In this document: positions 47,628 to 57,711 of the stretch, one piece after another
Position numbering within the stretch: the first letter of the stretch is position 1
Layout of the letters: every line of letters starts with the position of its first letter
Source: Aerolutibacter ruishenii
Lineage (GTDB): Bacteria; Pseudomonadota; Gammaproteobacteria; Xanthomonadales; Xanthomonadaceae
Direction of reading: 5' to 3'
Length of the DNA: 64,000 bases
NCBI RefSeq assembly: GCF_007830115.1
Contig: NZ_VLKP01000005.1
Location: 176,766 to 240,765 of the forward strand
Position numbers and translations under genes: made by a program
The notes under the pieces: generated by a model
Databases searched by the model: none
Seen by the model: only the letters and a program-made list of their open reading frames with translations
Told to the model about the DNA's origin: nothing

Positions 47628-48290
47628 TCAGCTCGCGCTCACCGGCGGGGTGATGCCGTGGGCGCCCGGCGCCACTTTGGCCGACGCGGCGCGCGGCTCG
47701 ATGGCATCCAGCAACAAAATGGCTTCCGATTCCATGTCGACGATGTACTCGGCGATGCGGCCACGGAACCAGCGGTGCGCGAGCAGCGCCGGGATGGCAA
47801 CGATCATGCCGGTGGCCGTGCAGACCAGGGCCTTGCCGATGCCGCCGGCCAGCTGGTTCACGTCGCCGATGCCGTGGTCGAGGATGCCCAGGAACATCTG
47901 GATCATGCCCACCACCGTGCCGAACAGGCCCAGCAACGGACCGGCGGCGGCGATGCTGCCCAGGGTGTTGAGGTATCGCTCCATGCGATGGACGAGGTGG
48001 CGCCCCACGTCCTCGATGCGCTCACGGATCTGGTCACGCGGACGGTTGCGCACATCCAGCGCGGCGGCCAGCAGCGCGCCCAGTGGCGAAGTATTGCGCA
48101 GGGTGTCGATATGCGCCGGATCCAGCTTGCCGCCGGCCGCCCACTCGCGCACTTCCTTGCCCAGCCCCGGCGGGATCACCGCCTTGCGCCGCAGGGTCCA
48201 TGCACGCTCCACGATCAGGGCCAGCGCGAGCGCCGACAGCATCAACAGCGGAATCATCGGCCAGCCGCCTGCCTTGACCAGTTCCAGCAC
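47628..48290 (-). CDS. exbB: MotA/TolQ/ExbB proton channel family protein
   Basis: Pentameric channel partner of ExbD, 220 residues. Three membrane helices are present: near the start (GGWPMIPLLMLSALALALIV), then LGSIAAAGPLLGLFGTVVGM, then GIGKALVCTATGMIVAIPAL. The start is a GTG at 48290 with GGAGG ten bases upstream; the longer open frame that continues upstream overlaps comEC and was rejected. It follows comEC by 26 bases. Confidence 0.92.
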   Translation of the reverse strand: MLELVKAGGWPMIPLLMLSALALALIVERAWTLRRKAVIPPGLGKEVREWAAGGKLDPAHIDTLRNTSPLGALLAAALDVRNRPRDQIRERIEDVGRHLVHRMERYLNTLGSIAAAGPLLGLFGTVVGMIQMFLGILDHGIGDVNQLAGGIGKALVCTATGMIVAIPALLAHRWFRGRIAEYIVDMESEAILLLDAIEPRAASAKVAPGAHGITPPVSAS

Positions 48291-48316
48291 TCGCAAACCT
48301 CCGGCACGCGGCCGCC

Positions 48317-50668
48317 TCAATCGGACCGATAGGATAGCCCAGCCCGACCCTGCGCCAAGCGCTGTTCGGCATCCCACAGGCGCGGGTGTGTTTGCCGTCG
48401 CGTTTCGGGTGCCAGCGTGGTTTCGCCCAGCCTGAACGTGATGGCCCCGGTCCGGGCGGTGTCCCAGACCGTGGCCCCGGCGTCGCGCCAGCGCCGAACG
48501 ATGCCCGGCCGCGGGTGGCGGAACATATTGCCGTACCCCGTGGAGACGATGGCGTGGCGGGCCTTGGTAGCGTTCACGAACGCCGGATCGGAGGAGGTTT
48601 CGCTGCCGTGGTGGGCGACCACCACCACCTGGGCCACCAGTGCGGCGGGGTCGCGGCGGACCAGTTGACGCTCGATGATGTCCCCGATGTCGCCAGCGAG
48701 CAGCAGCACGCCCTGCCGGCTCTCCACCCGCAGGACGCAACTGGAGTCGTTGGCCAGGTACGGGAAGTACGGCGTGGGGTGCAGGAAGCGGAAGTGGACG
48801 CCATCCCAGGTCCAGCTTTCGCCGGCCACGCAATCGCGGGCGCCTTCCAGCCCGACTCCTTCGGGAGCCAGCAGCGACGGCAGCGGGAAGGCGGCGCGGA
48901 CCGTCTCCAACCCGCCGGCATGGTCATTGTCTCCATGGCTGACCACGGCCCGGTCGATGCGCCGAACGCCGCGGGCGCGCAGCACCGGCAACACCGCGCG
49001 CTCGCCGGCATCGAATCCATCGCGCATCGCCGGCCCCATGTCGTACAGCAGCGTGTGCCCGGCGGTGCGCACCATCACCGACAGGCCCTGCCCCACGTCG
49101 ATGACGGTCACTTCCGCGGTGCCGTGCGCGGGCAGTTGCCGGTCCGGCCACAGCAACGGCAGCCAGAGCAGCAGGGCCAGCGGCTTGCCGGGAATGCCGC
49201 GCGGCAGCAGCAGCCACGCCGCGCCCAGCAGGGCCAGGGGCAAGGCGAACCACCGCGATTCGGCGACCCACCACAACGCGAATGGACTGCTGCCCAGCCA
49301 CTCGAACAGCGGCCAACTCAACTCGAAACACCATGCGGCGGCGCGCAACGGCGACGTGCCCAGCCCCGCATGCAGCGATTCCAGCGCCGCCCCCAGCAAC
49401 GACAGCGGCACCACCACCAGGCTCCACCATGGCACCGCGACCAGGTTGGCCATCGGTCCAGCCATGGACACCTGGCCGAACAGCAGTACCGCCATCGGCA
49501 ACAACCCGATGGTTGCCACGCCCTGTGCCGACAGGAACTCCCGCACCGGCTGGCGTCCGCCCTGCGGCAGGCACCACATCAGCCAGGCCACGCCCATGAA
49601 GCTGAGCCAGAACCCCGCACCCAGCACGGACAAGGGGTCGTACAGCAGGACGGCGATGACCGCCAGCGCCAGCGTGTCGAACGGCGACACACGGCGCCGT
49701 GCGCCCAGGGCCAGGGATACGGCGGCGATCATCAGGGCGGTGCGCACCGTGGGCACGGCAAAGCCCGCAGCCGCGGTATAGGCCACCGCGCCTCCCGTGG
49801 CCGCGACCGCTGCGACCACCTGCCGCGGCGCGAAACGGGCCAGCGCAGGCACCAGCCACCACAGCCCGTACGCCAGCAAAGCGAAGAACCCGCCCACCAG
49901 CCCCACGTGCGAGCCGGAAATCGCGATCAGGTGGGTCAGGCCGTTGGCCCGCAGCAGGGTCCAGTCCTCGTCACTGATGGCACGCGTGTCGCCGATGGCC
50001 AAGGCGCGGATGAAACGCGAAGTGTCGCCTGGGATGGCGACGGCAATCCGTCCTGACACGCCTTCGCGCCAGGCCTGCAGCCCGCGCGCCTCGGTCAGTC
50101 GCACCGCCTTGCGCGGGTGGCGGACCTGGGCGTTGCCGGCGATGCGCCGGGCGAAGGCGTGTTTTTCCGAATCCGAGCCGCCAGGGTTGCGCAGGCCACG
50201 CGGGGCCTTGAGCCGCACCGCCAGGCGCCACCGCTGGCCTGCCTGCACGCTACCGCGATCGGTCATGCCGGCGTCGGCCCAGGACACGCGCAACCGGCGC
50301 CCGCGCAGCGGGTCGGGCTGCGTCGGCGCATCGTCCACCTTGAACACGAAACGGGTCTGCCGGGGTTCGTGCTCGGGCAAGTCGTCCACCGTGCCCGTGA
50401 TGGTCACGACCTTCCGCTCCAGGGAGGCGGGCAACTGCAGGGACAGCGTGTGCGCCGCGTGCAGGCCTGCCAGCCCCAGGCCGACAAACAACGCGCCGGT
50501 CCAGCGCCAGCGGCCGGCCTTCCACCACATCCACAGGCCCGCCAGCAGCGCGATGACGCAGGCCACCCGCGACGGCACGGTAGGCCACAGGAGGACTGCG
50601 GTGACGCCGCATACCAGTGCCACCGCGCTGGCGATTCCGAAGGGCGGCATCCTTGCCGCGGGCTGCAT
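48317..50668 (-). CDS. comEC: DNA internalisation competence protein ComEC/Rec2
   Basis: Inner-membrane channel for single-stranded DNA during natural transformation. In 783 residues: an N-terminal soluble domain after three helices (ITGTVDDLPEHEPRQTRFVF), the Competence domain with LTHLIAISGSHVGLVGGFFA and about ten helices, then a C-terminal metallo-beta-lactamase-like domain with VIDVGQGLSVMV, VVSHGDNDHAGGLE, LAGDIGD and VAHHGSETSSD. The metal-binding H-x-D-x-D-H motif is intact, as a DNA-degrading role requires. It lies five bases after lolD. Confidence 0.94.
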   Translation of the reverse strand: MQPAARMPPFGIASAVALVCGVTAVLLWPTVPSRVACVIALLAGLWMWWKAGRWRWTGALFVGLGLAGLHAAHTLSLQLPASLERKVVTITGTVDDLPEHEPRQTRFVFKVDDAPTQPDPLRGRRLRVSWADAGMTDRGSVQAGQRWRLAVRLKAPRGLRNPGGSDSEKHAFARRIAGNAQVRHPRKAVRLTEARGLQAWREGVSGRIAVAIPGDTSRFIRALAIGDTRAISDEDWTLLRANGLTHLIAISGSHVGLVGGFFALLAYGLWWLVPALARFAPRQVVAAVAATGGAVAYTAAAGFAVPTVRTALMIAAVSLALGARRRVSPFDTLALAVIAVLLYDPLSVLGAGFWLSFMGVAWLMWCLPQGGRQPVREFLSAQGVATIGLLPMAVLLFGQVSMAGPMANLVAVPWWSLVVVPLSLLGAALESLHAGLGTSPLRAAAWCFELSWPLFEWLGSSPFALWWVAESRWFALPLALLGAAWLLLPRGIPGKPLALLLWLPLLWPDRQLPAHGTAEVTVIDVGQGLSVMVRTAGHTLLYDMGPAMRDGFDAGERAVLPVLRARGVRRIDRAVVSHGDNDHAGGLETVRAAFPLPSLLAPEGVGLEGARDCVAGESWTWDGVHFRFLHPTPYFPYLANDSSCVLRVESRQGVLLLAGDIGDIIERQLVRRDPAALVAQVVVVAHHGSETSSDPAFVNATKARHAIVSTGYGNMFRHPRPGIVRRWRDAGATVWDTARTGAITFRLGETTLAPETRRQTHPRLWDAEQRLAQGRAGLSYRSD

Positions 50669-50673
50669 GGGCG

Positions 50674-51408
50674 CTAGACCTCGTCGCGTGCGAGTTGCCG
50701 GAGCTTGCCCTCATGCAGCTCCATCACCCGGTCCAGCCGTCGTGCCAGCCGGCGGTCATGGGTGACCAGCACCAGGCTGGTGCCCTGCTCCCGGTTGAGT
50801 CCCAGCATCAGGTCGAAGACGATCGAGGCGGTCTTCTCGTCCAGGTTGCCCGTCGGCTCGTCACCGAGCACGCATGCCGGCCTGTTGACCAGTGCGCGCG
50901 CCACGGCCGCGCGCTGGCGCTCGCCACCGGACAGTTCGCCGGGCTTGTGCTGCAGGCGATGGGACAGCCCCACCGCTTCAAGCAGGCCGGTGGCGCGCCT
51001 GCGGCCTTCGGCGACATCCGCGCCGCCCAGCAGCACGGGCAGCATCACGTTCTCCAGCGCCGTGAACTCCGGCAGCAGGTGGTGGAACTGGTACACGAAA
51101 CCCAGGGCGTGGTTGCGCAGCGTGCCCCGGGCCTTGTCCGACAGCGCGCTCATGCGCTGGCCCGCCACGAACACTTCGCCCGCGGTCGGCGTATCCAGCC
51201 CGCCGAGCAGGTGCAGCAGCGTGCTCTTGCCCGCGCCCGATGCGCCCAGGATGGCGACCGTCTCGCCCTTGCGCACGGCCAGGTCCAGTCCGTCGAACAC
51301 CGGCGTGCGCAGCTTGCCTTCGGCATAGGTCATGCCCAGGCCCTGGCACATCAGCACCGATTCGGCCGCGGCCTGGTCCATCTGCATCGCATCCACGGGG
51401 TTACTCAT
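50674..51408 (-). CDS. lolD: Lipoprotein-releasing ABC transporter ATPase
   Basis: ATPase of the Lol complex that releases outer-membrane lipoproteins from the inner membrane to LolA. In 244 residues: Walker [19 protein letters not shown], the Q-loop [20 protein letters not shown], signature [16 protein letters not shown], Walker [15 protein letters not shown] and the H-loop LVTHD. The LolD-specific [10 protein letters not shown] supports the assignment over other MacB-like ATPases. It overlaps the permease gene by eight bases. Confidence 0.95.
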   Translation of the reverse strand: MSNPVDAMQMDQAAAESVLMCQGLGMTYAEGKLRTPVFDGLDLAVRKGETVAILGASGAGKSTLLHLLGGLDTPTAGEVFVAGQRMSALSDKARGTLRNHALGFVYQFHHLLPEFTALENVMLPVLLGGADVAEGRRRATGLLEAVGLSHRLQHKPGELSGGERQRAAVARALVNRPACVLGDEPTGNLDEKTASIVFDLMLGLNREQGTSLVLVTHDRRLARRLDRVMELHEGKLRQLARDEV

Positions 51409-52645
51409 AGCGCAGCGCCTCCGCGGGAGCGGTGCGCGCTGCACGCCACGCCGGATAGATCGTCGCCAGGAACGCCATGACCAGCGCGATCGCCGAGATC
51501 ATGGCCACGTCGCTGCCCTGCAGGTCGGTGGGCAGCCCGGTGACGTAGTACACGTCGGCCGGAAGCAACTGGTAGCCGGTCAACTTCTCGATGCCGAACA
51601 GGATGGTCTCCAGGTTGAGCGTCAGCAGCACGCCACCGACCACGCCCAGCACGGTGCCGACCACGCCGATCAGCGAACCCTGCACCATGAACACGTGCAT
51701 CACCCCGCCCGGCGACAGGCCCAGCGTGCGCAGGATGGCGATGTCGGCCTGTTTGTCGGTCACCAGCATCACCTGCGAGGAGACCAGGTTGAACGCGCCC
51801 ATCGCGATGATCAGCGACAGCAGCACGGCCATGATGGTCTTCTCCATCTTCAGCGCGCGGAACATGTTGGCGTTCTCGCTGGTCCAGTCGCTCACCCGGT
51901 ACACCTCGCCCAGGTTGAGCGCCAGGTCGCGCGCCACGTTCCAGGCCTGGTCCATGTCGTGCAGCCGCAGGCGCACGCCGGTCACCCCATCGCCCATGCG
52001 CAGCATGCGCTGCAGGTCCTGCATGTGCACGAAGGCCATGCCCTTGTCGTACTCGTTGTAACCGGCCTCGAAGATGCCGCTGACGGTGAAGCGCTTGAGC
52101 TGCGGCACCGCGCCCATCGGCGTGCTGCGGAAATCGGAGGTCATCATGGTGACCTTGTCGCCCACCCCCACGCCCAGCCACAGGGCCAGCTCCTTGCCGA
52201 GGATGATGTTGAAGCTGCCCGGCTGCAGCGTGCCGAACGTGCCCTGCACCATCCGGTCGGCGATGACGGAGACCTTGGGCTCTTCGGCGGGCATCACGCC
52301 GCGCACCATGGCCGGCTGGTTGCGGCTGCCGGTGAGCAGGGTCTCCTTCTCCACGTAGGGTGCCGCGCCGGCCACGCGCTTGTCTGCGGCCGCACGCTGC
52401 ACCGCCCGCGGCCAGTCGTGCACCGGCTCGCCGTAGCCGCTGACCGTGGCATGGGCCACCATCTGCAGCATGCGGTCGCGGATTTCGCGCTGGAAGCCGC
52501 TCATCACCGCCAGCGTGGTGATCAGCGCCGCAACGCCCAGCGCGATGCCGAGGATGGACGCCAGCGAGATGAAGGAGATGAAGCCGTTGCGGCGCTTGGC
52601 GCGGAGGTAGCGCAGGCCGATGGCGACGGGGATGGGTTTGAACAT
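51401..52645 (-). CDS. lolC: Lipoprotein-releasing ABC transporter permease LolC/LolE family
   Basis: A 414-residue permease of the MacB/FtsX fold: four membrane helices with a large periplasmic domain between the first and second. The N-terminus [20 protein letters not shown] and the [22 protein letters not shown] block ([19 protein letters not shown]) are Lol signatures. The C-terminal helices end in [24 protein letters not shown] sequence ([19 protein letters not shown]). Only one permease gene accompanies lolD here; a single LolF-type homodimer is possible, or a second copy is elsewhere. Confidence 0.93.
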   Translation of the reverse strand: MFKPIPVAIGLRYLRAKRRNGFISFISLASILGIALGVAALITTLAVMSGFQREIRDRMLQMVAHATVSGYGEPVHDWPRAVQRAAADKRVAGAAPYVEKETLLTGSRNQPAMVRGVMPAEEPKVSVIADRMVQGTFGTLQPGSFNIILGKELALWLGVGVGDKVTMMTSDFRSTPMGAVPQLKRFTVSGIFEAGYNEYDKGMAFVHMQDLQRMLRMGDGVTGVRLRLHDMDQAWNVARDLALNLGEVYRVSDWTSENANMFRALKMEKTIMAVLLSLIIAMGAFNLVSSQVMLVTDKQADIAILRTLGLSPGGVMHVFMVQGSLIGVVGTVLGVVGGVLLTLNLETILFGIEKLTGYQLLPADVYYVTGLPTDLQGSDVAMISAIALVMAFLATIYPAWRAARTAPAEALRYE

Positions 52646-52650
52646 GGAGG

Positions 52651-53127
52651 CTATGGTGCCATCGATGGCCGTGACGGCGAAGTCGCGCGGTCGCGCATCG
52701 CGAGCCGCAGGTCGCGACGGGCGCGGTGGGTGGTCGTGTCCGGCCAGAGCACGGTCCGATGCCGGCGACCGTCCGCCGCGCGGCAACGCAGGAAAGCCAC
52801 GGGGCCGCGCCAGCTCACTGCCAGCATCGCCAACGGCGTGTCGTCCAGCAGCGGGGCCGGCAGCTCGTCGGCGTCATCCGCCGGCACCGTGGGCAGCACC
52901 AGCGTGCGCCAGGGTCGCGCCCACTCCCGCCGGGCCGCCCAGGCGGCATGGATCAGCACACAGGGCGCGCCGCCCCATGCCCAGGGGGACGGCAGGTCAC
53001 TGGCGAAGAGCGCGCCTGCTGCGAGCACACCCAGCAGCAGGACCATCAACGCCAGCTGGCGCGACGGGCCCCACTCAAGGTGGCAACTGGCGTATGCGTT
53101 GGACGAGCGCGTCGAGCTCGGCGTCAC
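52651..53127 (-). CDS. YgfX (CptA)-like membrane protein
   Basis: A 158-residue protein with a small membrane hairpin. After [10 protein letters not shown] come two helices ([19 protein letters not shown] and a weaker one), then a basic soluble tail ([19 protein letters not shown]). Layout and position directly after sdhE match the YgfX/CptA family, which associates with the SdhE flavinylation factor. The start is uncertain: GTG at 53127 with GAGG six bases upstream, or ATG at 53139; either overlaps sdhE by about 50 bases. The lolC start is six bases after its stop. Confidence 0.7.
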   Translation of the reverse strand: MTPSSTRSSNAYASCHLEWGPSRQLALMVLLLGVLAAGALFASDLPSPWAWGGAPCVLIHAAWAARREWARPWRTLVLPTVPADDADELPAPLLDDTPLAMLAVSWRGPVAFLRCRAADGRRHRTVLWPDTTTHRARRDLRLAMRDRATSPSRPSMAP

Positions 53128-53353
53128 TGGCGGCCTCATGCCCCATGAACCAGTGCCACAGCCTATCGTCTTCGGTTTGCAGAAGCCGTAGGAAAACTGC
53201 CCGTTCCGCTGTAGGCGCATGCCGCCACGAGCGATTGAGGTACCGGTCGAACATCTGGTCGAGCTCGCGCATACCGCGGCGGCACTTCCAGCGCAGGCGC
53301 CGCAGCTCGGCTTCGTCGTCGGCCAGGGGTTTGTCAGTCATTGGATCGATCAT
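53075..53353 (-). CDS. sdhE: Succinate dehydrogenase flavinylation factor SdhE
   Basis: Small helical protein (YgfY/SdhE/SDHAF2 family) that helps attach FAD covalently to SdhA. The RGMRELD motif in [19 protein letters not shown] is the family signature, and the C-terminal [10 protein letters not shown] helix is typical. Two starts are possible: ATG at 53353 (MIDPMTDKP), which overlaps the preceding stop by ATGA, and ATG at 53341 (MTDKP, 88 residues). I list the former because of the coupling. It lies 0.6 kb downstream of sdhB, separated by a MAPEG gene and a terminator. Confidence 0.88.
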   Translation of the reverse strand: MIDPMTDKPLADDEAELRRLRWKCRRGMRELDQMFDRYLNRSWRHAPTAERAVFLRLLQTEDDRLWHWFMGHEAASDAELDALVQRIRQLPP

Positions 53354-53772
53354 CCCGTCAGCAGGCCTATCGCGAGGTAAGCCCACAGCAGCCACAGCAC
53401 CATGCCGCCGGCAACATACGCGATGAAGCGGTGCATGACCTTGTTGTACGTCACGTGGATGGCGCTGTGCACCACGCGCAGGCCGACAAAGGCCCACGCC
53501 AGCCCCAGCAGCAGCCCATCGGCCATGCCGATCCGGTCGGCCACCGCAAGGGCCACGTAGAACAGCACCGGCAACTCGAACAGGTTGCGGAAGTTGTCCG
53601 CCGCACGGCTGTCGGTCAACAGCGCGGTGGCCTGGGCGGATGTGGCCACCCGCTGCGGATGGATGCGCTCGCGCTTCATCTGCCCGATGCGCATGAAGTA
53701 CATGCGCCACCAGACGACGAACGTCAGGCCAGCCATCGCCAGCGCGGGGAGGAAAACAGCCCGATCATCCAT
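53350..53772 (-). CDS. MAPEG family membrane protein
   Basis: A 140-residue protein with four hydrophobic helices and the MAPEG pattern ([17 protein letters not shown], then [20 protein letters not shown] and [19 protein letters not shown]). The family includes glutathione-dependent transferases and peroxidases of membranes; the bacterial branch is largely uncharacterised. It begins the envelope/maturation operon after the sdhB terminator and overlaps sdhE by ATGA. Confidence 0.88.
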   Translation of the reverse strand: MDDRAVFLPALAMAGLTFVVWWRMYFMRIGQMKRERIHPQRVATSAQATALLTDSRAADNFRNLFELPVLFYVALAVADRIGMADGLLLGLAWAFVGLRVVHSAIHVTYNKVMHRFIAYVAGGMVLWLLWAYLAIGLLTG

Positions 53773-53933
53773 TTCGTGAGCCTCGGTGACAGTGGCCGCA
53801 GGGCCACGAGTGACGGGACTATACCCGTACACGCCGGACGCAGGAGGAACCACGCGGATCCCGGTCCGGGGTGATGCCCCCTGCCCTCGCATCCGCAAGT
53901 GGCCCCGTGGGTGACCCACTGCCCCGGAAACAA

Positions 53934-53958
53934 CCGGGCCCGCACGTGGCGGGCCCGG
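53934..53958 (-). terminator. Terminator of the sdh operon
   Basis: CCGGGCCCGC-ACGTG-GCGGGCCCGG is a perfect ten-base GC stem 23 bases after the sdhB stop, followed on the minus strand by TTGTTT. Confidence 0.75.
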
Positions 53959-53980
53959 GCATATCCACTGACCGCTTGCG

Positions 53981-54763
53981 TCAGACGCGGCGGGCCAGCA
54001 TCAGCTTCTTGATCTCGCCGATGGCCTGCGCCGGGTTCAGTCCCTTCGGGCAGGTGCGGGCGCAGTTCATGATGGTGTGGCAGCGGTATAGCTTGAACGG
54101 GTCTTCCAGGTCGTCCAAGCGGGCACCGGTGTCCTCATCGCGGCTGTCGATGATCCAGCGGTAGGCCTGCAGCAGGATCGCCGGGCCCAGGTAGCGGTCA
54201 CCGTTCCACCAGTAGCTGGGGCAGCTGGTGCTGCAGCACGCGCACAGGATGCACTCGTACAGGCCGTCGAGCTTCTTGCGGTCGGCCGGCGACTGCAGGC
54301 GCTCGCGGTCGGACGGGGTCGCGCTCTGCGTGCGCAGCCACGGCTTGATCGACGCGTACTGCGCGTAGAAGTGGGTCAGGTCCGGGACCAGGTCCTTGAC
54401 CACTTCCATGTGCGGCAGCGGGTAGATCGGGACTTCACCCTTGCCGCAGTCCTCGATCGCCTTGGTGCAGGCCAGCGTGTTGGTGCCGTCGATGTTCATC
54501 GCGCACGAACCGCAGATGCCCTCGCGGCACGAACGGCGGAACGTCAGGGTCGGGTCGATCTCGTTCTTGATCTTGATCAGCGCGTCCAGGACCATCGGAC
54601 CGCATGTCGCCATGTCCACCTCGTAGGTGTCCACGCGCGGGTTCATGCCGTCGTCGGGGTTCCAGCGGTAGACCTTGAAGGTGCGCGGCTGCTTGGCGCC
54701 AGCCGTCGGCCAGTGACGGCCCTTCTGGATCTGCGAGTTCTTCGGGAGGTTGAATTCGGCCAC
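53981..54763 (-). CDS. sdhB: Succinate dehydrogenase iron-sulfur subunit
   Basis: Electron relay between the FAD of SdhA and the membrane quinone site, 260 residues. The [2Fe-2S] ligands are in [15 protein letters not shown] followed by a fourth cysteine (TLAC). The [4Fe-4S] and [3Fe-4S] ligands are in [16 protein letters not shown] and [17 protein letters not shown]. Last gene of SDHAF4-sdhCDAB; it starts 18 bases after the sdhA stop. Confidence 0.96.
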   Translation of the reverse strand: MAEFNLPKNSQIQKGRHWPTAGAKQPRTFKVYRWNPDDGMNPRVDTYEVDMATCGPMVLDALIKIKNEIDPTLTFRRSCREGICGSCAMNIDGTNTLACTKAIEDCGKGEVPIYPLPHMEVVKDLVPDLTHFYAQYASIKPWLRTQSATPSDRERLQSPADRKKLDGLYECILCACCSTSCPSYWWNGDRYLGPAILLQAYRWIIDSRDEDTGARLDDLEDPFKLYRCHTIMNCARTCPKGLNPAQAIGEIKKLMLARRV

Positions 54764-54781
54764 GGGTGTGCTCGCTCCAGA

Positions 54782-56575
54782 TCAGTAAACGCGCTTCTTC
54801 GGCGGGATGACGTCGACGTCGCCGCTGAGCGTGTACATGTGCACCGGACGGTAGTCGATGCTGGTGTTGCCGGCTTCGTCCACCGAGCAGAGGGTGTGCT
54901 TCTGCCAGTTGGCGTCGTCGCGGTCCGGGAAGTCCTCGCGGGCGTGGGCGCCACGCGATTCCTTGCGGTTCTCGGCCGAGACGATCGTCACCAGCGCCTG
55001 GTCCAGCAGGTTGGACAGCTCGAAGGTCTCGATCAGGTCCGAGTTCCAGACCAGCGAACGGTCGGTGACCTTGACGTCGGCGAACGATGCGTGGATCTCG
55101 CGCATCTTGGCCACGCCCTCGGCCAGCGTTTCGCCGGTGCGGAACACCGCGGCGTCGGCCTGCATGGTGCGCTGCATCTTGTCGCGGATGACGGCCGTCG
55201 GCGTGCCGCCGCTGGCGTTGCGCAGCTTGTCCAGGCGTGCCAGCGACTTGTCGCAGGCATCGCTGGCCAGCTTGGCCTGCGCGCCATTGGGCTTGATGGT
55301 CTCGGCGGCGCGGTTGGCGACGGCGCGACCGAACACCACCAGGTCGAGCAGCGAGTTGGAGCCCAGGCGGTTGGCGCCGTGCACCGACACGCACGCGGCT
55401 TCACCAATCGCGTACAGGCCCGGCACCACTTCGTCCGGGTTGCCGTTGCGCAGCTGGACCACTTCACCGTGGTAGTTGGTCGGGATGCCGCCCATGTTGT
55501 AGTGCACGGTCGGAATCACCGGGATCGGCTGCTTCTCCACGTCGACGCCGGCAAAGATGCGCGCCGACTCGGCGATGCCCGGGAGCTTCTCGTGGATGAC
55601 CTCGGGACCAAGGTGGGTCAGGTCGAGCAGGATGTGGTCCTTGTGCTCGCCGACGCCGCGGCCTTCGCGGATTTCAATCGTCATCGAGCGGGAGACCATG
55701 TCGCGCGGGGCGAGGTCCTTCACGCTCGGGGCATAGCGCTCCATGAAGCGCTCGCCGTTGGAGTTGCGCAGGATGCCGCCTTCGCCGCGCACGCCCTCGG
55801 TGATCAGGCAGCCCGCGCCGTAGATGCCGGTCGGGTGGAACTGCACGAACTCCATGTCCTGCAGGCCCAGGCCGGCGCGCAGCGCCATGCCGCCGCCGTC
55901 GCCGGTGCAGGTGTGCGCCGAGGTCGCGCTGAAGTACGCGCGGCCGTAACCGCCGGTGGCCAGCACCGTGCCCTGCGCCTTGAACAGGTGCAGGGTGCCT
56001 TCGGCCATGTCGAGGGCCAGCACGCCGCGGCAGGCGCCCTGCTCGTCCATGATCAGGTCGAGGGCGAAGTATTCGATGAAGAACTGCGCGTCATGCGCCA
56101 GCGACTGCTGGTACAGGGTGTGCAGGATGGCGTGGCCGGTGCGGTCGGCCGCGGCGCAGGTGCGCTGCGCCGGCGGGCCTTCGCCGAAACGGGTGGTCAT
56201 GCCGCCGAACGGGCGCTGGTAGATCTTGCCGTCCTCGGTGCGCGAGAACGGCACGCCCTGGTGCTCGAGCTCGATGATCGCCGGGATGGCCTCGCGGCAC
56301 ATGTACTCGATGGCATCCTGGTCGCCCAGCCAGTCCGAGCCCTTGATGGTGTCGAAGAAGTGGTAGCGCCAGTCGTCTTCGCCCATGTTGCCCAGCGCCG
56401 CGGCCACGCCGCCCTGCGCCGCCACGGTGTGCGAACGGGTCGGGAAGACCTTGGTGATGCAGGCGGTCTTCAGGCCCTTCTGGGCCAGGCCGAAGGTGGC
56501 GCGCAGGCCGGCGCCACCGGCGCCGACGACCACCATGTCGAAGGTGTGTTCCTGGATCTTGTAGGCGGATGCCAT
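54782..56575 (-). CDS. sdhA: Succinate dehydrogenase flavoprotein subunit
   Basis: Oxidises succinate to fumarate on the cytoplasmic face, 597 residues. The FAD-binding [20 protein letters not shown], the histidine for the covalent flavin link in [11 protein letters not shown], the [13 protein letters not shown] and [13 protein letters not shown] substrate regions and the [17 protein letters not shown] block are all present. SdhE and SDHAF4, which mature this subunit, are encoded on either side. Confidence 0.96.
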   Translation of the reverse strand: MASAYKIQEHTFDMVVVGAGGAGLRATFGLAQKGLKTACITKVFPTRSHTVAAQGGVAAALGNMGEDDWRYHFFDTIKGSDWLGDQDAIEYMCREAIPAIIELEHQGVPFSRTEDGKIYQRPFGGMTTRFGEGPPAQRTCAAADRTGHAILHTLYQQSLAHDAQFFIEYFALDLIMDEQGACRGVLALDMAEGTLHLFKAQGTVLATGGYGRAYFSATSAHTCTGDGGGMALRAGLGLQDMEFVQFHPTGIYGAGCLITEGVRGEGGILRNSNGERFMERYAPSVKDLAPRDMVSRSMTIEIREGRGVGEHKDHILLDLTHLGPEVIHEKLPGIAESARIFAGVDVEKQPIPVIPTVHYNMGGIPTNYHGEVVQLRNGNPDEVVPGLYAIGEAACVSVHGANRLGSNSLLDLVVFGRAVANRAAETIKPNGAQAKLASDACDKSLARLDKLRNASGGTPTAVIRDKMQRTMQADAAVFRTGETLAEGVAKMREIHASFADVKVTDRSLVWNSDLIETFELSNLLDQALVTIVSAENRKESRGAHAREDFPDRDDANWQKHTLCSVDEAGNTSIDYRPVHMYTLSGDVDVIPPKKRVY

Positions 56576-56608
56576 GGAGCGTTGTCCTCTAGCTGGGGCG
56601 GCGACGGC

Positions 56609-57007
56609 TTACAGGCCGCCCAGCGCGATGCGGATGACGGCCAGCACGCTGGCGATAGCAGCGAGGGCGCAGACGAAGCGGATGAGAAGCTGCGTGACCA
56701 CGGTCAGGCCCGGCGCATGCACGTAGTCCTCGACGATGACCTGCAGGCCCAACTGGGCATGCCAGAACATCGAGATGAGGAACGCGACCAGCACGGTGGC
56801 ATTGAACGGATTGGCGACGGTGGCACGCACGGTGGCGTAATCGGCCCCGGCGTTGAACACCACCAGCCCCAGCACGTACAGGCCGAGGAAGATCAGCGCG
56901 ACGGCGGTGATGCGCTGCACGATGAAGTGGTGCGTGCCGTCCTTCGCGGAGCCAAGGCCTCGCGCGGTCTTCAGCGGGTTGCGGAGACGGGAGTTGTTGG
57001 CGCTCAT
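56609..57007 (-). CDS. sdhD: Succinate dehydrogenase membrane anchor subunit
   Basis: Three-helix anchor of 132 residues. HHFIVQRITAVALIFLGLYV and MFWHAQLGLQVIVEDYVHAP carry the quinone-pocket and haem-histidine positions expected for SdhD. Its start overlaps the sdhC stop by ATGA; a 33-base gap leads to sdhA. Confidence 0.93.
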   Translation of the reverse strand: MSANNSRLRNPLKTARGLGSAKDGTHHFIVQRITAVALIFLGLYVLGLVVFNAGADYATVRATVANPFNATVLVAFLISMFWHAQLGLQVIVEDYVHAPGLTVVTQLLIRFVCALAAIASVLAVIRIALGGL

Positions 57008-57411
57008 GCACCACCTCGCTGCATCATGGCGACGATCCAGATCAGGGCGGTCACGGCCAGGCTGCCGAACACGCTGGTCCAGCTGCTGCGGATGAAGGCC
57101 TCGACCTTGAAACCGTAGCCGGCGTCCTGCAGCAGGTGGCGGATGCCGTTGATCAGGTGGTAGGCCAGCGCCCAGCTCCACCCGAACAGCACCAGGAAGC
57201 CCATTGGCGAGGTGGCGCAGGCGGTCACGTCGGCCCACTGCTCCGGACCGGCGGCGAGCTTGAGCAGCGCGCCCATGATCAGCAGGCTGCCGACGAAGAG
57301 GATGACACCGGTAGTACGGTGCAGGATCGATGTCACCATCTGAACCTGCCAGCGGTAAACCTGCAGGTGTGGCGACAAGGGACGTTCGCGAACGCGTGGG
57401 TTATCGGCCAT
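57004..57411 (-). CDS. sdhC: Succinate dehydrogenase cytochrome b556 subunit
   Basis: Haem- and quinone-binding anchor, 135 residues, three helices. RPLSPHLQVYRWQVQMVTSI and LHRTTGVILFVGSLL at the N-terminus and ALAYHLINGIRHLLQDAGYG, with the haem-ligand histidine region, are SdhC signatures. It lies 82 bases downstream of the SDHAF4 gene. Confidence 0.95.
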   Translation of the reverse strand: MADNPRVRERPLSPHLQVYRWQVQMVTSILHRTTGVILFVGSLLIMGALLKLAAGPEQWADVTACATSPMGFLVLFGWSWALAYHLINGIRHLLQDAGYGFKVEAFIRSSWTSVFGSLAVTALIWIVAMMQRGGA

Positions 57412-57493
57412 GAGCGTGCGTTGTCTCTCGGCTGGGCGGCGGGGCCGCGTGGCAAGACGATGGATCGGCGGAATTGCGGGATGCGGGTCGGCG

Positions 57494-57682
57494 TCAGAAG
57501 TCGATGCAGCGGCCGTTCTTTTCCCAGTCGCCGTAGCGGACGGGGTCCAGCCCCTCGCGACCGCCGTGCTCCACTGGCGTGGGCCTGGGCGTGTCCTGGG
57601 TCGTGTCGGGCGTGGTGACCGGCTCGGCCGCGGGCTTGGGCGAGGGTTCGGTAGCTGCGTCGTGAGCGCTTTGACCTATCAT
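57494..57682 (-). CDS. DUF1674 protein, SDHAF4 homologue
   Basis: A 62-residue protein whose last 25 residues carry the DUF1674/SDHAF4 signature: EHGGREGLDPVRYGDWE followed by KNGRCIDF. The first half is Pro- and Thr-rich and probably disordered. In mitochondria SDHAF4 binds flavinylated SdhA and limits oxidant release before SdhB joins. Its place directly upstream of sdhCDAB makes the same role likely here. It is head-to-head with ygfZ. Confidence 0.88.
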   Translation of the reverse strand: MIGQSAHDAATEPSPKPAAEPVTTPDTTQDTPRPTPVEHGGREGLDPVRYGDWEKNGRCIDF

Positions 57683-57711
57683 CTGAGCCCTGAATGTTAA
57701 GCCCCGAACCC

